DNA of 64,000 nt, from assembly GCF_004792665.1 (NCBI RefSeq), contig NZ_SRZX01000001.1, forward strand, positions 1,550,001 to 1,614,000, in the 5' to 3' direction. This stretch comes from Marinobacter orientalis. GTDB lineage: Bacteria; Pseudomonadota; Gammaproteobacteria; Pseudomonadales; Oleiphilaceae. Below are positions 53,169 through 61,788 of this stretch, piece by piece. The first letter of the stretch is position 1. Every line of letters begins with the position of its first letter. The translations under genes and the position numbers were made by a program. The notes beneath the pieces are model-generated. The model saw nothing but the letters and a program-made list of their open reading frames with translations. It was not told the origin of the DNA and ran no database searches.

Positions 53169-54899
53169 ATGGCTACCCAGTTGGACACGCAACCTCAGCT
53201 GAAACTGCGCCCTGCCGCCAGGGTCATGAACCTGGTGCGGCTGGGTAGCCTGCACGCCAGCCGTCTGAGCTTCTCCCGCAGCCTGGTCCGCCAGATGGCA
53301 CGCGAGGACTGGACGGTAACAACTGTGCGGGATGAGCTGGATGAGCACGGTCATGGCGTAATGATCTACCGCTTGCAGACGCCCCATCATAGCTACCACG
53401 GTGTGATATTTTCCCAGCACCTGGAGCCCGAACACAGGTCCGACCGCGTTATTGCCGAGGCATGGGACGTTACATTTGCGCTCGTCGAAGGGGCAGTGGA
53501 AGACAGCCTGCTGGCCCAGATGGCTGCCAACGTACCCCTGCAGGAGGCCGGCCGGCAGCATCCGAGATTGCTGGTGCTGTCGCGGGCCAACAAAAGCCTG
53601 CGTAACTTCGATCACTTTGTCGAAGCCCTGGCGTCGGGGCAGCAACCGGATCCGGCATGGCTGACCCGCGTAGGTTATCTTTATCGCACCACGGCGGTGT
53701 ATGGCAATGGCAAGTTCGGCATTGCAGACTACGCGCGCCTGCAGAAAAACCCGGATTTCAACCGGCCATTTTCGGCCCAGATGTTCGCTGTCTATCTGTT
53801 GCGTCACTTCTCGATACAACAGGTGGAGCACCTTGCCCGGAGCCGTTCTCCAGCTCATGCTGTCGGCCTGGCCCCGCAGCTGCAACGTTATCTGGGTATT
53901 GGCAACTCCACCGGTTTGGGTATGGCGCCTTTCCTGATCAACCATCCGCAGCTGATCCAGCAGTGGGTCTGTTGTCGTGAACGTGCCCTGGCCTGGGCGC
54001 GCGGGCAATTGCCCACCGAAGCCTCACGTCTTGAGCTGATGACGCTGTTGCGCCGGGCTCACCAGCATTTTGTCGAGACCCTGACGGAGGACGCTGAGCA
54101 GACCCGGCGCAATGCGGCTACGGTAGAATCCATCGAGGCCGTCATTCACTGGCTGGAACAGACCACGGCGGGCCCGTGCCTGTGGGACAACCTCCTGGAC
54201 TGGGCCGACGACCACTGTTCCCTGGAAGCCCAGGAACTGATCAACACCCTGCTGATTGAACTCTATCCCGATCTTATTGATGCGGTGGAAGACGAGTTGG
54301 GCTGTGAGGAAATACTGGAATTGCAGCCGGAAATGCGTGCGGCTGCACTCAAACAGTTGATCGAATCGAAGTTTGCCTGGGCACTGGATTACGACCCCAA
54401 GAATCCGGACCACCAGTACTGGTTCTGGTACCGTTCGGTGGAAAAAGAGGAGCCACGGTTGGGCGTGCGCGCGGAAGAGCCCGGAGCTGAAAAGGAACTT
54501 CCGCTGGCTATCGGGCCGCGGATACATCGCACCTATCAACTGCTGGATGCGTTTCTGGATCGCAGTCCGCGGGGCTCGGTGGTGGAGTTCCTGATGGCCC
54601 ACCCCGGACAGAAAGAATGTGTCCGGCGCATCCAGACCATGGGAGCCACACCCTATGGCGAGATCCAGGCCAATCTCTGGCACCGGGACATGAAACCCAT
54701 GCACCTGTTGCGCACCAAGCTCTCATTTTTCGGTGCCAGCCGGTTCGACCCCAAGTCGGATCGTTGGGTCCGGGTAACCCTGTTTCAGGGTGCACCGTTA
54801 TTCTGTGAGCTGTTCAGCGATCATGGCACCGACAAGGCACGGCTGAAGGCGCTGGATGACTGGAGTTTCCCCGTCGAACCGGACCTGAAACCATCATGA
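53169..54899 (+). CDS. Protein of unknown function, 576 residues
   Basis: I do not recognise a family. The protein has no signal peptide or membrane helix. The N-terminal third looks mixed alpha/beta (HGHGVMIYRLQTPHHSYHGVIF, RVIAEAWDVTFALVEGAVED). The middle is helical, with GNGKFGIADYARLQ, FSAQMFAVYLLRHFSIQQVEHLAR and GLGMAPFLINHPQLIQQWV. The C-terminal part contains YWFWYRSVEKEEPRLGVR and RIQTMGATPYGEIQANLWHR. It starts three bases after the BCCT stop (GAGGAATTAAAAC precedes the ATG) and overlaps the DUF3726 gene by four bases, so it is firmly part of the operon. An enzymatic role in the same pathway is likely but undefined. Confidence 0.75.
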   Translation: MATQLDTQPQLKLRPAARVMNLVRLGSLHASRLSFSRSLVRQMAREDWTVTTVRDELDEHGHGVMIYRLQTPHHSYHGVIFSQHLEPEHRSDRVIAEAWDVTFALVEGAVEDSLLAQMAANVPLQEAGRQHPRLLVLSRANKSLRNFDHFVEALASGQQPDPAWLTRVGYLYRTTAVYGNGKFGIADYARLQKNPDFNRPFSAQMFAVYLLRHFSIQQVEHLARSRSPAHAVGLAPQLQRYLGIGNSTGLGMAPFLINHPQLIQQWVCCRERALAWARGQLPTEASRLELMTLLRRAHQHFVETLTEDAEQTRRNAATVESIEAVIHWLEQTTAGPCLWDNLLDWADDHCSLEAQELINTLLIELYPDLIDAVEDELGCEEILELQPEMRAAALKQLIESKFAWALDYDPKNPDHQYWFWYRSVEKEEPRLGVRAEEPGAEKELPLAIGPRIHRTYQLLDAFLDRSPRGSVVEFLMAHPGQKECVRRIQTMGATPYGEIQANLWHRDMKPMHLLRTKLSFFGASRFDPKSDRWVRVTLFQGAPLFCELFSDHGTDKARLKALDDWSFPVEPDLKPS

Positions 54900-55663
54900 A
54901 AGTCTCATTCAACGAACTGCAGGGAATGGGTCGCAAGGCGTTTATCGGTATCGGCTTCGAGGAAGGTGATGCCATTGATGCTGCAGAAATGGTCGCCTGG
55001 ATGGAAGCCCACGGACTTGGCGGTGTCGCGGCCCTCAAGAAAGGCCTGGACTACCTGCTGACCGAGGACCCCGCCCGAACCCCGACTCTGGTGTACCAGG
55101 ACGCTGACTTCACCGTGCTGGACGCCCACAATCACAGCATCCTCGGCAACGCCAGCCTGGCGCTGGAGCTCGGCTATGCCCGGGCCCGGGCGCGTGGGCT
55201 GTCAATTACCAAAATCCGCCACTGCCACAACCGGGTGTTGGTGATCGGTTATCTGTCCCGGCTGGCCCGTCGGGGTATGAACGTAACGGCCTTCTGGCGT
55301 AACTCCCACGAACCCCTGATCGAACAGGTAGTTGGCTTCAAGGCGGGCCACCTGGTTCCGGAAATATGTGTCTATAGCCTGGAGGATATCCCCGACGATA
55401 CCGAAAAGAATGATGGCATTACCCTGATCATGGCCAACCATGTTGACCTGCTGCCAAGCCTGCGCTCGGACTATGCCCTGACAAACCTGATGCGGCAGAC
55501 CGAGGAAGACCTGGAACAACAGCGGGGCCGGGCCCTGGTGGAAGGTCTGGAGGTGGATGACCAGCTCTGGAGGACCCTCAAAACCCTGGCTGACCGGTTG
55601 CTGGTGGAAGCCTCCGAGGCCTCCCGCAGTGGCGCCGGGGCTGGTAAGAGCGATAATGACTGA
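54896..55663 (+). CDS. DUF3726 family protein (LDH2-like)
   Basis: A 255-residue protein whose N-terminus (KVSFNELQGMGRKAFIGIGF, EMVAWMEAHGLGGVAAL) matches the pattern of DUF3726. Parts recall the malate/L-lactate dehydrogenase-2 (LDH2) fold: the N-terminal helix pair ending in HGLGG, and LDAHNHSILGNASLALELGYARARARG, which is like the HxG substrate loop. LDH2-type enzymes include reductases of cyclic imino acids, so an imine reductase or lyase role is possible. It overlaps the 576-residue gene (ATGA) and precedes a RidA gene by 14 bases. Confidence 0.72.
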   Translation: MKVSFNELQGMGRKAFIGIGFEEGDAIDAAEMVAWMEAHGLGGVAALKKGLDYLLTEDPARTPTLVYQDADFTVLDAHNHSILGNASLALELGYARARARGLSITKIRHCHNRVLVIGYLSRLARRGMNVTAFWRNSHEPLIEQVVGFKAGHLVPEICVYSLEDIPDDTEKNDGITLIMANHVDLLPSLRSDYALTNLMRQTEEDLEQQRGRALVEGLEVDDQLWRTLKTLADRLLVEASEASRSGAGAGKSDND

Positions 55664-55677
55664 CCGGAGAAAAACGG

Positions 55678-56067
55678 ATGACGACTGCACCCACGATTAA
55701 TCCCATCGCGACAGATCTGCCACGCTCGAAAGCACCATTGGAGTGGGCAGTGACCGCCAACGGTATTCTTTTTACCGCCCAGATTCCCATCGACGCCAGT
55801 GGCCAGGTCGTTCCCGGTGGCATAGAGCCCCAGATCAGGCAGACCATGAACAACCTGAAGCACACCCTGGACTGCGCCGGCATGGGGATGGCAGGCCTGA
55901 CCCAGGCCCTGATCTACGTGACGGATCGCGAGCATCTGGCAGTGGTCAACCAGGTCTACGCCGACTATGTGGCCGAACCCTATCCCAATCGTGCAGCAAT
56001 CATTGTTTCCGGTTTTGCGCGGGCGGATATGCTGGTGGAAATAGTGGCGTATGCAGCAAGCGACTGA
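55678..56067 (+). CDS. RidA/YjgF-family protein (enamine/imine deaminase type)
   Basis: A 129-residue RidA-fold protein. The C-terminal segment PYPNRAAIIVSGFARADMLVEIVAYA carries the conserved Arg (at the E. coli Arg105 position) and the Glu before the last strand, so imine hydrolysis is possible. RidA proteins clear reactive enamines and imines formed by PLP enzymes or amine oxidases. As the last gene of the operon, it suggests that the pathway generates such an intermediate. CGGAG precedes the ATG. Confidence 0.87.
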   Translation: MTTAPTINPIATDLPRSKAPLEWAVTANGILFTAQIPIDASGQVVPGGIEPQIRQTMNNLKHTLDCAGMGMAGLTQALIYVTDREHLAVVNQVYADYVAEPYPNRAAIIVSGFARADMLVEIVAYAASD

Positions 56068-56162
56068 GTAGTCCATGGGTTTCAGGGCCTTTCCGACCCT
56101 GATTCTCAACGGTTTTTCTGACCTGCCCCGACCAGATCCGGAAGATCAGTTATCGGTTGCAG

Positions 56163-56420
56163 TTATTCCGCGGTTGAAGACTCATAGTGGCGAATCATGC
56201 CTGCCAACTGATCTTTGAGGTTGAGGCGCTGCTTCTTGAGATTTTCCAGGTGCTCGTCGGAGGTGTTCTCTGCGCCGCCTTCGAAGTGGTGAACTGCATG
56301 ATCTGCATCATGGTACTCGTCAAACAGCTTCGCGAAATGACTGTTGCTGGTTTTCAGGTGATGAATGGTTTCTTTTGATCCGGGCATTTCGTGAATCAGA
56401 TCGTGCTTTTCCAAAGACAT
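56163..56420 (-). CDS. YdcH/DUF465 family small protein
   Basis: An 85-residue helical protein matching DUF465: LKTSNSHFAKLFDEYHDADHAVHHFE followed by EHLENLKKQRLNLKDQLAGMI, predicted to form a helical hairpin/coiled coil. The function of the family is unknown. It is convergent with the RidA gene and divergent from glutamate dehydrogenase. Confidence 0.82.
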   Translation of the reverse strand: MSLEKHDLIHEMPGSKETIHHLKTSNSHFAKLFDEYHDADHAVHHFEGGAENTSDEHLENLKKQRLNLKDQLAGMIRHYESSTAE

Positions 56421-56675
56421 ATAGCAAATCTCGATGGTTGAGGTGGGTTTTACTGGTTCAATATTAACCCGTCAGGCTACTCTGTTTTTGACACTCGTCA
56501 ATGGCCCGTGCTGTTTTGGCGTCAAATCAGCGAGGAGACTCCGAAACCGATAACACCCTGATGCATTCACCAGTGGCATTTCTTTCCTGGCGGCCACGGG
56601 AAAACTTACAATACTATTGGAGAACAGTTAGCCAATACATTCCACCGAATTTGACATCAATTCCGGAGGATCAGT

Positions 56676-57971
56676 GTGAGTGAAAAGAAAAGCCTGTTAA
56701 ACGACGCGCAGTCCCGGATGGAGGATATCTTCGACCGCCTGGATGTGGACGACGACGTCCGCCACCAATTCAAGCAACCCAGGCGGATTCACCAGGCCGC
56801 AATTCCGGTTCGTATGGATGATGGCAGTTTACAGGTCTTCCCAGGCTGGCGTGCCCAATATGACCAGAGCCGCGGACCCTGCAAGGGTGGCATACGCTTT
56901 CATCCCGATGTCGATGCCGACGAAGTCGCCACCCTCAGCTTCTGGATGATGCTCAAGTGTGCCGTGGTCAACCTGCCATTCGGAGGTGCCAAGGGCGGTG
57001 TGAAGGTAGATCCGAAATCTCTCTCCCGATTGGAGCTGGAGCGGCTGTCCCGGGGCTACATACGTGCCTTTTACGATGTGATCGGGCCGAACCGCGACAT
57101 TCCCGCCCCGGACGTCAATACCAACGAAACTATCATGGGGTGGATGGCGGACGAGTATTCCGAAATTGCACGCCATAAAGTACCTGCGATCATTACCGGC
57201 AAGCCTCCCGCAATGGGTGGCTCGGCAGGCCGCACGGCGGCAACCGGGCGCGGCGCCCTCCAGGTTCTGGAAGCCTGGGCCAGACGCCGTGGCATGCAGC
57301 CCGAAAACATGACTATAGCGGTGCAGGGCTTCGGCAATGCCGGCTATCACTTCGCACGCCTGGCAAAAGAATCCGGCTACCGCATAGTGGCACTTTCCGA
57401 TTCCAAGGGGGCAATCCACGCCAGGCAGGGCCTGGATCCGGAGCCGATCTGGCAGCACAAACACAAAAACCGCGAGCTCAGGGGCATGGTCTATTGCCAA
57501 TCGTCCGTGTGCGCCGAGAGCGATGTCGACCACATGAGCCAGGACGATTTGCTGGCGTTGGATGTCGATGTGCTGGTGCTGGCGGCGCTGGAAAACGCCA
57601 TCACCACCGACAACGTGGACCAGGTGCGTGCCGGCGCCATCCTGGAAATCGCCAACGGGCCGGTAACGGCAGACGCCGACAAGAGCCTGGCCAGAAAGAA
57701 AGTCACCGTGCTACCGGATGTTCTGGCCAACGCCGGAGGCGTGATCGTCAGTTACCTTGAATGGATACAGAACCGTACCGGCGACTACTGGTCCGAAAGC
57801 TATATCAACGAGCGCCTGGCCGACCAGTTGGTGGGCCAGGCCGAGCTTTGCTTTGACCGTGCGGAAGGGGAAAACATTGATTACCGCGTTGCTGCCTACC
57901 TGCAGAGCGTCGAGCGCATTGCACTGGCTATCGCCAGCAGCGGCACCCAGCGGTACTTTTGCAGTGAGTGA
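56676..57971 (+). CDS. Glu/Leu/Phe/Val dehydrogenase (glutamate dehydrogenase)
   Basis: A 431-residue amino acid dehydrogenase. GGIRFHPDVDADEVATLSFWMMLKCAVVNLPFGGAKGG contains the substrate-binding and catalytic Lys residues (the stretch spans about residues 72-109). IPAPDVNTNETIMGWM holds the catalytic Asp, and VQGFGNAGYHFARL is the nucleotide loop. The length matches hexameric NAD-linked glutamate dehydrogenases. It converts glutamate to 2-oxoglutarate and ammonium. The GTG at 56676 has GGAGGA about five bases upstream. The 255-base gap before it holds no feature I can support. Confidence 0.88.
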   Translation: MSEKKSLLNDAQSRMEDIFDRLDVDDDVRHQFKQPRRIHQAAIPVRMDDGSLQVFPGWRAQYDQSRGPCKGGIRFHPDVDADEVATLSFWMMLKCAVVNLPFGGAKGGVKVDPKSLSRLELERLSRGYIRAFYDVIGPNRDIPAPDVNTNETIMGWMADEYSEIARHKVPAIITGKPPAMGGSAGRTAATGRGALQVLEAWARRRGMQPENMTIAVQGFGNAGYHFARLAKESGYRIVALSDSKGAIHARQGLDPEPIWQHKHKNRELRGMVYCQSSVCAESDVDHMSQDDLLALDVDVLVLAALENAITTDNVDQVRAGAILEIANGPVTADADKSLARKKVTVLPDVLANAGGVIVSYLEWIQNRTGDYWSESYINERLADQLVGQAELCFDRAEGENIDYRVAAYLQSVERIALAIASSGTQRYFCSE

Positions 57972-57995
57972 GAGTAGGGAACCTGGGAGGCGCTC

Positions 57996-58757
57996 TTGCG
58001 TGGGACCATTTTCGATCAGGTGAACCGCGGTCTGGGACTGCTGCAATCCTTTGTTATCTATCGACGTCCCGGGCGCCAGCGAGCTTTACGCCAGCTCTAC
58101 AGTGAATTTATCCAGCCCGGGGATCTGGTGTTCGATATCGGCGCCCATCTGGGGGACCGTAGCTCCGCGTTTGCGGCATTGGGGGCACGGGTGGTGGCGG
58201 TGGAGCCCCAGCCACAACTGGTGCGCTGGTTGCGGCGGCTGACCCGGCATCAACCCGGGATAGTATGCCTGCCACTGGCGGTGGGGCGGGCTCCGGGCGA
58301 GGCCGAGCTGGCACTGAGCCTGCGCAATCCCACGGTGGCCTCACTGGACAGCCGCTGGCGCGAACACCTGCGTGCAACGACCGCCGGTTTCCGGCACGTG
58401 CGCTGGGAAGGCTCGGCCACCGTGACGGTCACCACGCTGGACGAGCTGATACTTCAGTACGGCCGGCCCGGCTTCTGCAAGATTGACGTGGAAGGCTTTG
58501 AAGTGGAAGTACTGGCGGGCCTGAGCCAGCCGCTGCCGGCGCTGTCTTTTGAATTCGTCAACGGCACCCTGGATCAGGCATTGCGATGTCAGGAGGAACT
58601 GGAGCGGCTGGGCCGGTACGAGTTCAATATTATTGCCGGCGAGCAACGCTGTTTTATCTGGTCTTCATGGCAGAGCCCGGAGTCACTCCGGAACTGGCTC
58701 GATGCGGGAGCTGACGGGATCGCCTCGGGTGACATCTATGCCCGGCTCATTACCTGA
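57996..58757 (+). CDS. FkbM-family methyltransferase
   Basis: A 253-residue SAM-dependent methyltransferase. The SAM-binding motif I is LVFDIGAHLGDRSSAFAALG with VVAVEPQPQLVRWL, and FCKIDVEGFEVEVLAGL is the FkbM hallmark. It would O-methylate a hydroxyl on a sugar or small molecule. The start is a TTG at 57996, with GGGAGG five bases upstream. It follows the glutamate dehydrogenase gene by 24 bases; no functional link is apparent. Confidence 0.82.
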   Translation: MRGTIFDQVNRGLGLLQSFVIYRRPGRQRALRQLYSEFIQPGDLVFDIGAHLGDRSSAFAALGARVVAVEPQPQLVRWLRRLTRHQPGIVCLPLAVGRAPGEAELALSLRNPTVASLDSRWREHLRATTAGFRHVRWEGSATVTVTTLDELILQYGRPGFCKIDVEGFEVEVLAGLSQPLPALSFEFVNGTLDQALRCQEELERLGRYEFNIIAGEQRCFIWSSWQSPESLRNWLDAGADGIASGDIYARLIT

Positions 58758-58893
58758 GCCCCGCTCACTGGCCGTCAGCAGTGGGCGTGAGAGGTCACTT
58801 CAATACAGCGCTTGCGGAGTACCCGAATAAATCCGATGATGGTTCAAGCACCAAAGCGATAGGAAATCACGTGGCTGTCTGGAGGGCGAACGT

Positions 58894-59433
58894 ATGCCGG
58901 AGATTCAGAAATACCCCGCAGGCTGGCGGATACTGCATTGGGTAATGGCGCTGATGGTTCTGACTCTGATACCCATTGGGCTCTGGATGGCCTCACGTGC
59001 GGAAGCCGACCTCTGGGGGGATCTGACGGATACACTGTACAACTGGCACAAAGCAATTGGCTTCAGCGTGCTGTTGCTGATGGTCCTGCGGATTGTGGTC
59101 AAAATCCGCTTAAAGACCCCTCCCTATCCGGATGAAATGCCACGGCAATTGCAGATTGCCGCCAAGAGCCTGCACCACCTGATCTATATAATGCTGGTGG
59201 TGACACCCCTGTTTGGCTGGGCCGGTGTGACGGCATTCCCGGCTCTGGTCACGGTAGGCGGCTACCACTTGCCTGCCATGCCCTTTGTGCCAGAGGATAA
59301 AGAACTGGCCAACCGCCTGTTTGAAATACACGGATGGCTTGCCATAACCCTGGGTGTGCTGATCGCCGGCCATATCGCCGCAGCGTTGCGTCACCTGCTC
59401 CGCAAGGACGGTATCTTCCGGCGGATGGTTTGA
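58894..59433 (+). CDS. Cytochrome b561 family protein
   Basis: A 179-residue four-helix membrane cytochrome. The His residues expected to bind two b hemes occur in RILHWVMALM, LYNWHKAIGFS, LHHLIYIMLV and EIHGWLAITLGVLIAGHIAA. Such proteins move electrons between the quinone pool and a periplasmic acceptor or superoxide (CybB type). The ATG has GGAGGGCGAACGT upstream. It is convergent with the formate dehydrogenase unit. Confidence 0.87.
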   Translation: MPEIQKYPAGWRILHWVMALMVLTLIPIGLWMASRAEADLWGDLTDTLYNWHKAIGFSVLLLMVLRIVVKIRLKTPPYPDEMPRQLQIAAKSLHHLIYIMLVVTPLFGWAGVTAFPALVTVGGYHLPAMPFVPEDKELANRLFEIHGWLAITLGVLIAGHIAAALRHLLRKDGIFRRMV

Positions 59434-59526
59434 ACAACCACAAGAGGGTGCCCTTTAACCACTCGTCGTGATCAGAAAGGCCTCATGGCTCTTTTTGCTT
59501 CGTCATGGCTTTCCCGCGAATGCCAA

Positions 59527-59778
59527 CTATGCCAGACAGATACGATAACGGAGGACGCCAGCGTTTTCCTCGCGGATCCATTCAATCCGGTGACCGGTCA
59601 GATCACACAGTACCTGTAAATCCCGACGGCCGCTGGGGTCATCGGCAAGAAACTCGACCTGCGTGCCGCTGGGCAGATTCTGAATGCGTTTTTTTAAACG
59701 CAAGATGGGAAGAGGGCACACCAGACCGACAGCGTCGATCTGGTGTACCTCATGGTCTAACTCTGATTGATCAGTCAA
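59527..59778 (-). CDS. TusA-family sulfurtransferase
   Basis: An 83-residue TusA-like protein. The sulfur-carrying Cys lies in AVGLVCPLPILRLKK, and the second half (GTQVEFLADDPSGRRDLQVLC) is the usual beta-alpha-beta layout. TusA proteins hand persulfide sulfur to partners, and in formate dehydrogenase operons they may help sulfurate the molybdenum cofactor. I prefer the TTG at 59778 (GAGAG eight bases upstream, giving MTDQSELD); an alternative GTG is at 59793. It overlaps the stop of the 41-residue membrane protein. Confidence 0.85.
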   Translation of the reverse strand: MTDQSELDHEVHQIDAVGLVCPLPILRLKKRIQNLPSGTQVEFLADDPSGRRDLQVLCDLTGHRIEWIREENAGVLRYRICLA

Positions 59779-59896
59779 GCCGCACGCTCTCACTGCTGTA
59801 TTGCTCGGCTGAAGACCACCCGAACTGATCCAGAACTACCGGCGCGAGAGCGGCGATCACCAAGGCTGCGATAAATCCGGAAATCATGACTTTCAC
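59771..59896 (-). CDS. 41-residue single-pass membrane protein in the formate dehydrogenase operon
   Basis: The reading frame GTG (59896) to TGA (59771) encodes 41 residues: MKVMISGFIAALVIAALAP as a hydrophobic helix, then a soluble tail VVLDQFGWSSAEQYSSESVR. AGGAG lies eight bases before the GTG, and the GTG overlaps the gamma-subunit stop codon (GTGA), so it should be translated by coupling. Its end overlaps the TusA-like start. The single helix with a short polar C-terminus fits a small accessory or assembly subunit of the membrane-bound enzyme. No family is recognised. Confidence 0.7.
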   Translation of the reverse strand: MKVMISGFIAALVIAALAPVVLDQFGWSSAEQYSSESVRLD

Positions 59897-61074
59897 GATG
59901 ATTCTCCTTTGCCTTGTCTACCCTGTTTGGCTTGAACTTCTTCTACCCACAGATCGTGGTGTTGGCGGGCCCACTCCAGATCAACCTGACCGTTACCCAT
60001 GGCATCGAATGCACCTTCCATACCGACCGAACCGATATAAATATGTGCAATGATGGCCAGCATCATCAGGAACGCCACAATCGAGTGCCAGAGGTTAGAC
60101 AACTGCATCTCTTCATGCGGCGCCAGGTCTGTCTGAAGATCGGTTCCCAGAATGCTGTTCACGAAGCCAAAGGTATCGGCAAACATGGGCAACTGAAATG
60201 GAAACAGCAGCGACAGGCCCGACAGGGACACTGAAAAGCCAAGCACCATTACAGTCCAGAAGATAATCTTCTGACCGGCGTTAAACTTCTTTGCTGAAGG
60301 ATGACCATTGGTAAAGATGCCGCCTCCCGCCTTGAGCCACTGCCAATCCAGCTTGTTGGGGATGTTGTGCACCACCCACATGGAGAAGGTCAGCACCAGG
60401 CCGAGCATGAAGGCCCAGGAAATATTGTTGTGAATCCATTTGGAACCAATAGCCAGAGGTGCAAAGGCTTCCTGCCCTATAACGGGGATCAGGAAACTGC
60501 GCCCCATGAGGGTGATCAGTCCCGTCAGGGCCAATGCGATGAACGAGCCGGCCAGCAACCAGTGACCAAATCGCTCGATGGCCTTGAATCTTTCAATCTT
60601 GGTACCTGAAGGTCCACCCTCGATCTCGATCCTGCCGCGAACAAAGTAAAATACCACCAGCAGCAACACGAAGCCCAGGATTGCGCCACCGCCATAGCTG
60701 ATGACCGGTCCTTCCCGCAACTGATACCAGGGCATGCCTTCGTCCTGGATCATAACGTCGACCGCTGGCCCGCGGACCTGCGTTTCGGGATCAAGCTCGT
60801 TGTAGCGAATGCCGCGCCAGACATCGGCGTCAGAGCGCCCTCCGAGAGTGCCCAGTTCATCCCTGATCGGCGCCGCATTGGCCGGATCACCCAGGTTTTC
60901 TGATCGGAAAGACTCGTCAATTTCCAGCTGCTTCTGACGGGCCATGATGTCTTCCAGAGTTTGAGCACCTCCGGTATCGGTCCGATCAATCGCCGGGGCC
61001 TCGTCCGCCAAGGCAGGATTAAACGCCAGTGTCGCCAGCACAAACACGGCGGCACTGCATATTTTAAGGTTCAT
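59893..61074 (-). CDS. Formate dehydrogenase gamma subunit (cytochrome b556)
   Basis: A 393-residue membrane cytochrome b. A signal peptide (ALA-DEAP) and a periplasmic about 100-residue N-terminal region precede the four heme-binding helices. The helices include ERFGHWLLAGSFIALALTG, WIHNNISWAFMLGLVLTFSMWVVHNIP and LWHSIVAFLMMLAIIAHIYIG, with the His residues for two hemes. It anchors the formate dehydrogenase and passes electrons to quinone. The N-terminal extension is longer than in E. coli FdnI/FdoI and is typical of FdhC/FdoI-type subunits in other proteobacteria. It follows the beta subunit after a hairpin-containing gap. Confidence 0.9.
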   Translation of the reverse strand: MNLKICSAAVFVLATLAFNPALADEAPAIDRTDTGGAQTLEDIMARQKQLEIDESFRSENLGDPANAAPIRDELGTLGGRSDADVWRGIRYNELDPETQVRGPAVDVMIQDEGMPWYQLREGPVISYGGGAILGFVLLLVVFYFVRGRIEIEGGPSGTKIERFKAIERFGHWLLAGSFIALALTGLITLMGRSFLIPVIGQEAFAPLAIGSKWIHNNISWAFMLGLVLTFSMWVVHNIPNKLDWQWLKAGGGIFTNGHPSAKKFNAGQKIIFWTVMVLGFSVSLSGLSLLFPFQLPMFADTFGFVNSILGTDLQTDLAPHEEMQLSNLWHSIVAFLMMLAIIAHIYIGSVGMEGAFDAMGNGQVDLEWARQHHDLWVEEVQAKQGRQGKGESS

Positions 61075-61126
61075 GAGAGTACTACTCCAGCGGGATCAAC
61101 ATAGAGAATTCGTTGCCTCAATAAAG

Positions 61127-61150
61127 TCCGGGGCCCGCGAAGGCCCCGGA
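61127..61150 (-). terminator. Hairpin between formate dehydrogenase beta and gamma genes
   Basis: A perfect 9-bp stem (TCCGGGGCC with GGCCCCGGA) and a six-base loop, followed on the minus strand by CTTTATT. The weak T tract suggests partial termination or mRNA protection within the operon. Confidence 0.6.
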
Positions 61151-61164
61151 GCAATCAGGCTGGT

Positions 61165-61773
61165 TTAACTGGTCTTTTTCTCGTATGCCGTGCCCCATCC
61201 CCAGGCGCCTGCACCGAAACCACGGTTCACTACACGCTGGCGATAGATGTCTGCCACGTCGTTGCCATCACCGGCCAACAGCGCTTTAGTGGAACACATT
61301 TCTGCACAGATCGGCAGCTTGCCCTCCGCAATACGGTTGCGACCGTATTTATTGAACTCGGCGTTGGAGTTGTCTTCTTCGGGACCACCTGCACAGAATG
61401 TGCACTTGTCCATCTTGCCACGGCTGCCAAAGTTGCCCGCCTGGGGGAACTGGGGCGCGCCGAAGGGGCAAGCGTAAAAACAATACCCACAACCGATGCA
61501 CAGATCCTTGGAGTGCAACACTATCCCGTCTTCAGTCTGGTAGAAGCAGTCAGTGGGACAGACGGCCATACAGGGCGCGTCTGAACAGTGCATGCAGGCC
61601 ACCGAGATCGAACGCTCGCCAGGTTTGCCATCTTCGATGGTCACCACGCGTCGACGGTTGATGCCCCAGGGGACTTCATTCTCATTCTTACAGGCCGTTA
61701 CGCAGGCATTACATTCGATGCAGCGTTCCGCATCACAAAGGAATTTTGCGCGTGCTTGTCCTTCAAGTGCCAT
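61165..61773 (-). CDS. Formate dehydrogenase beta subunit (4Fe-4S)
   Basis: A 202-residue ferredoxin-like protein with four Cys clusters: CIECNACVTACKNEN, CMHCSDAPCMAVCPTDC, CIGCGYCFYACPFG, and the later CTFCAGG with CAEMCSTKAL. It relays electrons from the alpha subunit to the cytochrome b. It is shorter than E. coli FdnH and has no C-terminal membrane helix. I use the ATG at 61773, with GAGG eight bases upstream; a GTG three codons earlier is too close to that site. It starts 15 bases after the alpha stop. Confidence 0.92.
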   Translation of the reverse strand: MALEGQARAKFLCDAERCIECNACVTACKNENEVPWGINRRRVVTIEDGKPGERSISVACMHCSDAPCMAVCPTDCFYQTEDGIVLHSKDLCIGCGYCFYACPFGAPQFPQAGNFGSRGKMDKCTFCAGGPEEDNSNAEFNKYGRNRIAEGKLPICAEMCSTKALLAGDGNDVADIYRQRVVNRGFGAGAWGWGTAYEKKTS

Positions 61774-61788
61774 TTTGTACACCTCTTG

